From: JBDHZK01 sp039811865
Lineage (GTDB): Bacteria > Actinomycetota > Actinomycetes > Propionibacteriales > Propionibacteriaceae
Direction of reading: 5' to 3'
Length of the DNA stretch: 21,527 nt
Assembly: GCA_039811865.1 (NCBI GenBank)
Contig: JBDHZK010000032.1
Span: 1-21,527 of the forward strand
The position numbers and the translations under genes are program-made. The notes under the pieces were generated by a model. That model worked only from the letters and a program-made list of their open reading frames with translations, searched no databases and was not told the DNA's origin. Shown here one piece after another: positions 13,879 through 21,527 of the stretch. Every line of letters begins with the position of its first letter. The stretch's first letter is position 1.

Positions 13879-15741
13879 GTGAGCAAGGTCCGGACTCTCG
13901 ACAAGGTCGTGATTCGCTTCGCCGGGGACTCCGGCGACGGCATGCAACTGACCGGCGACCGGTTCACCGCCGACTCCGCCTCGCTGGGCAACGACTTCTC
14001 CACGCTGCCGAACTTCCCGGCGGAAATCCGAGCGCCACAAGGGACGCTGGCGGGCGTCTCCAGCTTCCAACTGCACTTCGCCAGCTTCGACATCCGCACC
14101 CCGGGCGACCGTCCGGACGTCCTGGTCGCGATGAACCCGGCGGCGCTCAAGGCCAACCTCGGCGACCTGCCTCGCGGCGGGGTGATCGTCGCCGATTCGG
14201 CCGACTTCACCCCGCGCAACCTGGCCAAGGTCGGTTACGACTCCAACCCGCTGACCGACGGCAGCCTGGCCGACTACCAACTGCACTCCCTCGACCTGAC
14301 CGGCATGACGGTCGCCGCGGTCAAGGAGTTCGGCCTGGGTCGCAACGACGCGACCCGCGCCAAGAACATGTTCGCCCTGGGCCTGCTGACCTGGCTGTAC
14401 AGCCGTCCGGTCGAGGGGACGCTGGAGTTCTTGTCGGCGAAGTTCGCCCGCAAGCCGGGCATCCGGGACGCCAACGCGGCCGCCTTCCGCGCCGGCTACG
14501 CCTTCGGCGAGACGACGGAGACGTTCGCCGTGCGCTACGAGGTGGCCCCGGCCGTCCTCAAGCCGGGCACCTACCGCCAGATCTCGGGCAACACCGCGCT
14601 CGCCTACGGGCTGATCACCGGCGCCCACCTCTCCGGCATGCCACTGTTCTTGGGCGCCTACCCGATCACGCCGGCCTCGGACGTCCTGCACGAGTTGGCG
14701 AAGGCCAAGGGCCACGGCGTCACCACCTTCCAGGCCGAGGACGAGATCGCCGGCATCGGCGCCGCGCTCGGGGCCTCGTTCGGCGGGCATCTCGGGGTGA
14801 CCACCACGTCCGGACCGGGCATGGCGCTGAAGGCCGAGACGATCGGCCTGGCCACCATGCTGGAACTGCCGCTGGTGATCTGCGACGTCCAACGCGCCGG
14901 TCCCAGCACGGGCATGCCGACCAAGACCGAACAGTCCGATCTGATGCAGGCCCTGTACGGCCGCAACGGCGAGGCGCCCGTCCCGGTGCTGGCGCCGCAG
15001 TCGCCGGGCGACTGCTTCAACACCGCCGTCGAGGCCGTCCGGATCGCGGTGACGTACCGGACGCCCGTCATCGTCCTCTCCGACGGGTATCTGGCCAATG
15101 GGGCCGAGCCGTGGCTGATCCCCAACCTGGACGACCTCGCGCCGATCGATCCGAACTTCGCCACCGGGCCCAACGTGGGCGAGCAGTACCTGCCCTATGC
15201 CCGCGACGACAAGCTGGCTCGCGCCTGGGCGATCCCGGGGACGCCGGGCCTGGAACACCGCGTCGGTGGGCTGGAGAAGGCCGACCTGACCGGCGCGGTC
15301 TCCTACGATCCCGGCAACCACGACGCCATGGTGCGGTTGCGCGCCGCGAAGGTCGCCGGCATCGTCGCTGACATCCCCGACGTGTGGGTGGACGACCCGA
15401 CCGCCGCGCACGGCGATCCGGCCGACGTCCTGGTGGTCGGCTGGGGCTCCACCTTCGGGCCGATCTGGGCGGCGACGCGGCGGCTGCGCAACACCGGACG
15501 CAAGGTCGCGCGCATCCACCTTCGCCACCTCAACCCGATGCCGGCCAATCTCGGCGACGTGCTGCGCTCGTATCGCCGCGTGATCGCGCCGGAGATGAAC
15601 CTCGGCCAGTTGGCCCGCGTGCTGCGGGCGGAATACCTGGTCAACGTCGAGTCGTACAGCCGCGTCCGCGGGCTGCCGATCTCGCAGCGCGAACTCTCCG
15701 CGGACCTGATGCGCATCATCGACGAGGAGGCCGCGCGATGA
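13879..15741 (+). CDS. korA: 2-Oxoglutarate:ferredoxin oxidoreductase, fused gamma-alpha subunit
   Basis: This 620-residue subunit would, with KorB, oxidise a 2-oxoacid (probably 2-oxoglutarate) to the acyl-CoA and CO2 while reducing ferredoxin. The N-terminal gamma domain (about residues 1-190) starts VVIRFAGDSGDGMQLTGDRF. The alpha domain carries YPITP (261-265), FQAEDEIAGIGAALGASF, TTTSGPGMALKAETIGLA and QRAGPSTGMPTKTEQSDLMQ. The C-terminal domain includes VVGWGSTFGPIWAA. This gamma-alpha fusion is the arrangement of mycobacterial KorA (Rv2455c), an oxygen-tolerant enzyme that can stand in for 2-oxoglutarate dehydrogenase. GTG at 13879 is chosen because GAGGGG lies just upstream; ATG at 13867 has none. 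The stop overlaps korB (ATGA). Confidence 0.93.
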   Translation: MSKVRTLDKVVIRFAGDSGDGMQLTGDRFTADSASLGNDFSTLPNFPAEIRAPQGTLAGVSSFQLHFASFDIRTPGDRPDVLVAMNPAALKANLGDLPRGGVIVADSADFTPRNLAKVGYDSNPLTDGSLADYQLHSLDLTGMTVAAVKEFGLGRNDATRAKNMFALGLLTWLYSRPVEGTLEFLSAKFARKPGIRDANAAAFRAGYAFGETTETFAVRYEVAPAVLKPGTYRQISGNTALAYGLITGAHLSGMPLFLGAYPITPASDVLHELAKAKGHGVTTFQAEDEIAGIGAALGASFGGHLGVTTTSGPGMALKAETIGLATMLELPLVICDVQRAGPSTGMPTKTEQSDLMQALYGRNGEAPVPVLAPQSPGDCFNTAVEAVRIAVTYRTPVIVLSDGYLANGAEPWLIPNLDDLAPIDPNFATGPNVGEQYLPYARDDKLARAWAIPGTPGLEHRVGGLEKADLTGAVSYDPGNHDAMVRLRAAKVAGIVADIPDVWVDDPTAAHGDPADVLVVGWGSTFGPIWAATRRLRNTGRKVARIHLRHLNPMPANLGDVLRSYRRVIAPEMNLGQLARVLRAEYLVNVESYSRVRGLPISQRELSADLMRIIDEEAAR

Positions 15742-16823
15742 CCCAAACCACCCCGGCGATCCCGGCGCGCACCGGCGGACTGGCGGGCGTCCCCCTGCCG
15801 CTGTCGCCGCTGACGCGCAAGGACTTCACCTCCGACCAGGAGGTGCGCTGGTGCCCCGGCTGCGGCGACTACGCCGTGCTGGCCGCGTTCCAGGGCCTGA
15901 TGCCGAAGCTCGACATCGCCCGCGAAAACACCGTGATCATCTCGGGGATCGGCTGCTCGTCGCGCTTCCCGTATTACGTCGACTCCTACGGCATGCACTC
16001 CATCCACGGCCGCGCGCCGGCGATCGCCACCGGGCTGGCGACCTCGCGTCCCGACCTGGCGGTTTGGGTGGTGACCGGGGACGGGGACGCGCTTTCGATC
16101 GGCGGCAACCATCTGATCCACGCGCTGCGGCGCAACGTGAACATCACGATCATGCTGTTCAACAACCGGATCTACGGCCTCACCAAGGGGCAGTACTCGC
16201 CGACGTCCGAGCCGGGCAAGGTGACCAAGTCGACGCCGCTGGGCTCGCTGGACACCCCGTTCAACCCGATCTCGCTGGCGCTGGGGGCCGAGGCGTCCTT
16301 CGTGGCCCGGACGATCGATTCCAACCGGGCGCACCTCTCGGAGGTGCTGACGGCCGCGATCGCGCACCGGGGGGCGTCCCTGGTGGAGATCTATCAGAAC
16401 TGCCCGATCTTCAACGACGACGCGTTCGCCGACCTGAAGAGCTCCGCGGGCGAGATCATCGGTCTGCGCGACGGGGAGCCGATCGTCTTCGGCGCCGGCG
16501 GCTCGCAGGCCGTCGTCCGGGACGGCTCAGGCCTGGCGATCAGGCCGACCGCCGAGGTGGACGCGGCCGACATCGTCGTCCACGACGCGCACGCGGCCGA
16601 CCCGAGCCAGGCCTTCGCGATCTCCAGGCTGACCGACGCCGGGCACATGCACCGCGCGCCGATCGGCATCTTCCGCGACGTCGAGCGGCCCACCTACGAC
16701 GACGAGGTGCGCTCCCAGGTCACCTACGCCCCGCGCTCGGAGGAGCGGGCCTCCATTCAGGCGCTGATCAACGGCCGAGACACCTGGACGATCGAGCCGA
16801 TCAACGGAAAGCAGGTGCGTTGA
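15738..16823 (+). CDS. korB: 2-Oxoglutarate:ferredoxin oxidoreductase, beta subunit
   Basis: This 361-residue TPP- and [4Fe-4S]-binding subunit has likely cluster ligands Cys39 and Cys42 (WCPGCGDY), Cys73 (GIGCSS) and Cys222 (QNCPIF). The TPP/Mg motif GDGDALSIGGNH begins at 114, and NNRIYGLTKGQYSPTS follows. The HGRAPAIATG segment is also typical. No separate delta (ferredoxin) subunit is encoded next to korAB, so the NuoI-like protein upstream is a candidate electron acceptor. The ATG overlaps the korA stop. The C-terminal part after about residue 250 is longer than in minimal archaeal beta subunits, as is usual for the actinobacterial form. The stop overlaps the peptidase start by one base. 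Confidence 0.94.
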   Translation: MTQTTPAIPARTGGLAGVPLPLSPLTRKDFTSDQEVRWCPGCGDYAVLAAFQGLMPKLDIARENTVIISGIGCSSRFPYYVDSYGMHSIHGRAPAIATGLATSRPDLAVWVVTGDGDALSIGGNHLIHALRRNVNITIMLFNNRIYGLTKGQYSPTSEPGKVTKSTPLGSLDTPFNPISLALGAEASFVARTIDSNRAHLSEVLTAAIAHRGASLVEIYQNCPIFNDDAFADLKSSAGEIIGLRDGEPIVFGAGGSQAVVRDGSGLAIRPTAEVDAADIVVHDAHAADPSQAFAISRLTDAGHMHRAPIGIFRDVERPTYDDEVRSQVTYAPRSEERASIQALINGRDTWTIEPINGKQVR

Positions 16824-18775
16824 TGGCGCTGCGGTTTGCGGACTTCGACGCCGACGTCCGTCCCCAGGACGACCTGTTTCGACACGTCAACGGCACCTGG
16901 CTGGCCACGGCGAAGATCGCCGACCACCTGCCGCTGGCGGGCTCGTTCATCGACCTGCGCGAGGCCGCCGAGGAGGCGGTCCGCGAGATCGTCACCGGGT
17001 TGGGTGTCAGCGCCGGGGACGACGGGGCCGAACGAAGCGGTGAGGCGGCGCAGATCGCGGCGCTGTACGCGTCCTTCATGGACACCGAGCGCATCGAGGC
17101 GGCCGGCGCCCAACCCCTGGCCGAGCCGCTCGCGCGAATCGACACGCTCACCGACATCGATCAGTTGCCCGCCTACCTCGGGACGTCCACGCGCCGTGGC
17201 ACCGGCCAACTGATCGACCTCGGCGTGGACGCCGATCCGGGCGAGCCGACCCGCTACGCCCTGTTCGTCGGCCAGGGCGGGCTCGGCCTGCCCGACGAGG
17301 AGTACTACCGGCTGCCCGAACACGCGGACGTCCTGGCCAAGTACCGCGCGCACGTGGAGACGATGCTCGCCTTGGCCGGCTTCGCCGACGCGTCCGCGCA
17401 GGCCGACGCCGTGGTCGCCCTGGAGACCGAGATCGCCAAATGCCACTGGGACAAAGTGCGCACCCGCGACATGGTCGCGATGTTCAACCCGACCACCGCG
17501 GCCGAGTTGGCGGCCTCCGCTCCGGCGCTGGACTGGCCGGCGTTCGCAGCCGCCGCCGGCGTCGGGCACGTCACCGATTTGATCTCGACGCAACCCTCGT
17601 TTCTGACCGACGTGGCCAAGCTGTTCACCGTCGATCGGCTGGACGCGTGGAAGTCGTGGGCGCGCTGGCATGCCGTCCGGCGGCTGGCCCGATACCTCTC
17701 CGACGCCTTCGTGGACGCCGATTTCGCCTTCTACGGCACTGTCATGTCGGGCACTTTGACGATCAAGGAGCGCTGGAAGCGCGGCGTGGCCCTGGTCGAG
17801 GGCGCCCTGGGCGAGGCCGTCGGCAAGCTGTATGTCGAGCGCCACTTCTCGCCCGTCGCGAAGGCCCGGATGGACGAGCTCGTCGCGAACCTGATCGCGG
17901 CCTACCGCGCCTCGATCGGCCGCCTCGACTGGATGACCGAGGCGACCCGCACCCAAGCGCTGGAAAAGCTGAGCAAGTTCCGGCCCAAGATCGGCTACCC
18001 GGCCAAGTGGCGCGACTATTCGGGGCTGGAAGTGGGCGACGACCTGCTCGCCAACGTGCTGGCGTCCAACGAGTTCGATTTCGACTTCGCGGTGGGCCGG
18101 CTGGCCGGTCCGATGGACCTGGACGAGTGGTTCATGACCCCGCAGACCGTCAACGCCTACTACCACCCGCTGCGCAACGAGATCGTCTTCCCGGCCGCGA
18201 TCCTGCAGCCACCGTTCTTCGACGAGGACGCCGACGACGCCCTCAACTATGGCGGCATCGGCGCGGTGATCGGCCACGAGATCGGACACGGCTTCGACGA
18301 CCAGGGCTCCACCTGCGACGGGGACGGCCGCCTGCGCGACTGGTGGACGGCCGCCGACCGCGAGGCGTTCGAACGGCGCACCAAGGCCCTGGTCGACCAA
18401 TACGAGGGGCTGGAGCCGGCTGAAACGCCCGGTTTCGGCGTCAACGGCCAACTCACCATCGGCGAGAACATCGGTGACCTGGGCGGGCTCGGCATCGCCT
18501 ACCTGGCCTGGCAAATCGCAGTCGGTGACGACGTCCCGGCGGGCGCCGACGGGTACACCGCCGCGCAGCGGCTGTTCTTGTCGTACGCGGCGGTCTGGCA
18601 GGCCAAGTCGCGCCCGGAGACGATGCGGCTGCGGCTGGCCACCGACCCGCACTCACCGGCCGAATTCCGTTGCAATCAAGTGATCCGCAACGTTGACGCC
18701 TTCTACGCGGCGTTCGGCGTGGGGCCCGGTGACCGTCTCTGGCTCGATCCCGCCGACCGCGTCAAGATCTGGTGA
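16823..18775 (+). CDS. M13-family zinc metallopeptidase (PepO/Zmp1-like)
   Basis: This 650-residue neprilysin-fold oligopeptidase starts DDLFRHVNGTWL, the usual M13 N-terminus. Zn2+-binding and catalytic residues are His485, Glu486 and His489 (HEIGH), with Glu548 and Asp552 in ENIGDLGGL. Substrate-binding NAYYHP and C-terminal RCNQVIRNVDAFYAAF are also present. There is no signal peptide or membrane segment, so it should be cytosolic or leave by a non-classical route, as discussed for M. tuberculosis Zmp1. Its start overlaps the korB stop (TGATG), so it is likely co-translated with korAB. That pairing has no obvious metabolic logic and could be chance operon membership. Confidence 0.92.
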   Translation: MALRFADFDADVRPQDDLFRHVNGTWLATAKIADHLPLAGSFIDLREAAEEAVREIVTGLGVSAGDDGAERSGEAAQIAALYASFMDTERIEAAGAQPLAEPLARIDTLTDIDQLPAYLGTSTRRGTGQLIDLGVDADPGEPTRYALFVGQGGLGLPDEEYYRLPEHADVLAKYRAHVETMLALAGFADASAQADAVVALETEIAKCHWDKVRTRDMVAMFNPTTAAELAASAPALDWPAFAAAAGVGHVTDLISTQPSFLTDVAKLFTVDRLDAWKSWARWHAVRRLARYLSDAFVDADFAFYGTVMSGTLTIKERWKRGVALVEGALGEAVGKLYVERHFSPVAKARMDELVANLIAAYRASIGRLDWMTEATRTQALEKLSKFRPKIGYPAKWRDYSGLEVGDDLLANVLASNEFDFDFAVGRLAGPMDLDEWFMTPQTVNAYYHPLRNEIVFPAAILQPPFFDEDADDALNYGGIGAVIGHEIGHGFDDQGSTCDGDGRLRDWWTAADREAFERRTKALVDQYEGLEPAETPGFGVNGQLTIGENIGDLGGLGIAYLAWQIAVGDDVPAGADGYTAAQRLFLSYAAVWQAKSRPETMRLRLATDPHSPAEFRCNQVIRNVDAFYAAFGVGPGDRLWLDPADRVKIW

Positions 18776-18901
18776 ACGCTTGGCTCGCGGACTGGCCGAA
18801 GGGCTCCCGGACAGCCTGCGGTAGTAGGGTCGCCTGCGTCGTCGGGGGCGGAACGCAACCGCGCAAGCCAATCAGCGGTTCCTGAGAGGGGATAGTCACT
18901 C
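18776..18901 (+). promoter_or_regulatory. Leader region of glycogen phosphorylase
   Basis: These 126 nt hold TAGGGT (18825-18830), a possible -10, and GAGAGGGG (18884-18891), a ribosome site 10 nt before the GTG at 18902. That leaves a leader of some 65 nt. No clear -35, riboswitch-like fold or repressor site was recognised. Confidence 0.3.
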
Positions 18902-21475
<2,574 letters not shown>

Positions 21476-21489
21476 GCGTCGGAGCTTCG

Positions 21490-21523
21490 GCAGGCTCAGG
21501 GGCGAGGACGTCCCTGAGCCTGC
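21490..21523. terminator. Strong hairpin after glgP, REP-like
   Basis: GCAGGCTCAGGG (21490-21501) and CCCTGAGCCTGC (21512-21523) form a perfect 12-bp stem with a 10-nt loop, 14 nt after the glgP stop. The left arm is preceded by CTTCG, so CTTCGGCAGGCTCAGGG resembles the CTTCGACAAGCTCAGGG-type repeat seen elsewhere in the window. The window ends 4 nt later, so a T-tract cannot be judged. Confidence 0.6.
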
Positions 21524-21527
21524 TTGC

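Noticed and set aside
12766..15528. A 920-codon open frame on the minus strand across nuoC, nuoI and korA
   Set aside because: It is antisense to genes with clear motifs, has low-complexity Arg/Gly/Val-rich composition and no recognisable domain. This is usual for the complementary frame of GC-rich codons.
16757..18652. A 631-codon minus-strand open frame opposite the M13 peptidase
   Set aside because: The plus strand carries complete HEIGH and ENIGD motifs; the antisense frame shows no family features.

Overview
The window is GC-rich chromosomal DNA with dense genes, frequent ATGA/TGATG start-stop overlaps and GTG starts. The gene families point to a high-GC Gram-positive bacterium (Actinomycetota). 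The main pointers are a two-domain VOC protein resembling mycobacterial CFP30B, MptB-type polyprenol-phosphate-mannose mannosyltransferases, the fused-gamma/alpha KorA plus KorB of actinobacteria, and a cytosolic Zmp1-like M13 peptidase. A Propionibacteriales-type genome is my best guess, but the sequence alone does not prove it.

Layout. (1) Positions 1-1797: the 5' part of a small membrane protein on the minus strand, then a YajQ-family protein and a two-domain VOC protein on the plus strand. (2) Positions 1798-2165: a non-coding stretch with hairpins and REP-like repeats. (3) Positions 2166-5375: an extracytosolic flavin/heme electron-transfer locus. It holds a NOX-like di-heme ferric reductase, an exported FMN-binding protein, a predicted lipoprotein of unknown function, and a convergent ApbE flavin transferase that probably flavinylates the FMN-binding protein. 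(4) Positions 5407-8176: a 3-hydroxyisobutyryl-CoA hydrolase and, convergent to it, a medium-chain/aryl-type acyl-CoA synthetase. (5) Positions 8271-9490: a CPA2-type antiporter behind a seven-codon upstream ORF. (6) Positions 9465-12444: two tandem MptB-like integral membrane mannosyltransferases on the minus strand. (7) Positions 12491-18775: a plus-strand run of nuoB-, nuoC- and nuoI-like genes, then korA, korB and an M13 metallopeptidase. (8) Positions 18902-21475: glycogen phosphorylase, followed by a strong hairpin at the window edge.

The two most interesting systems are both electron-transfer modules. In region 7, three peripheral-arm subunits of complex I (NuoB, NuoC, NuoI) keep all visible Fe-S ligands. 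No NuoD, NuoA/H or other membrane subunit lies beside them, and 2-oxoacid:ferredoxin oxidoreductase genes follow immediately. This suggests a stripped-down ferredoxin-handling module, or the surviving remnant of an actinobacterial orphan complex I. In region 3, electrons from NAD(P)H would pass through FAD and two hemes across the membrane to a covalently flavinylated exported protein. Both functional pictures are inferences from motifs and gene order.
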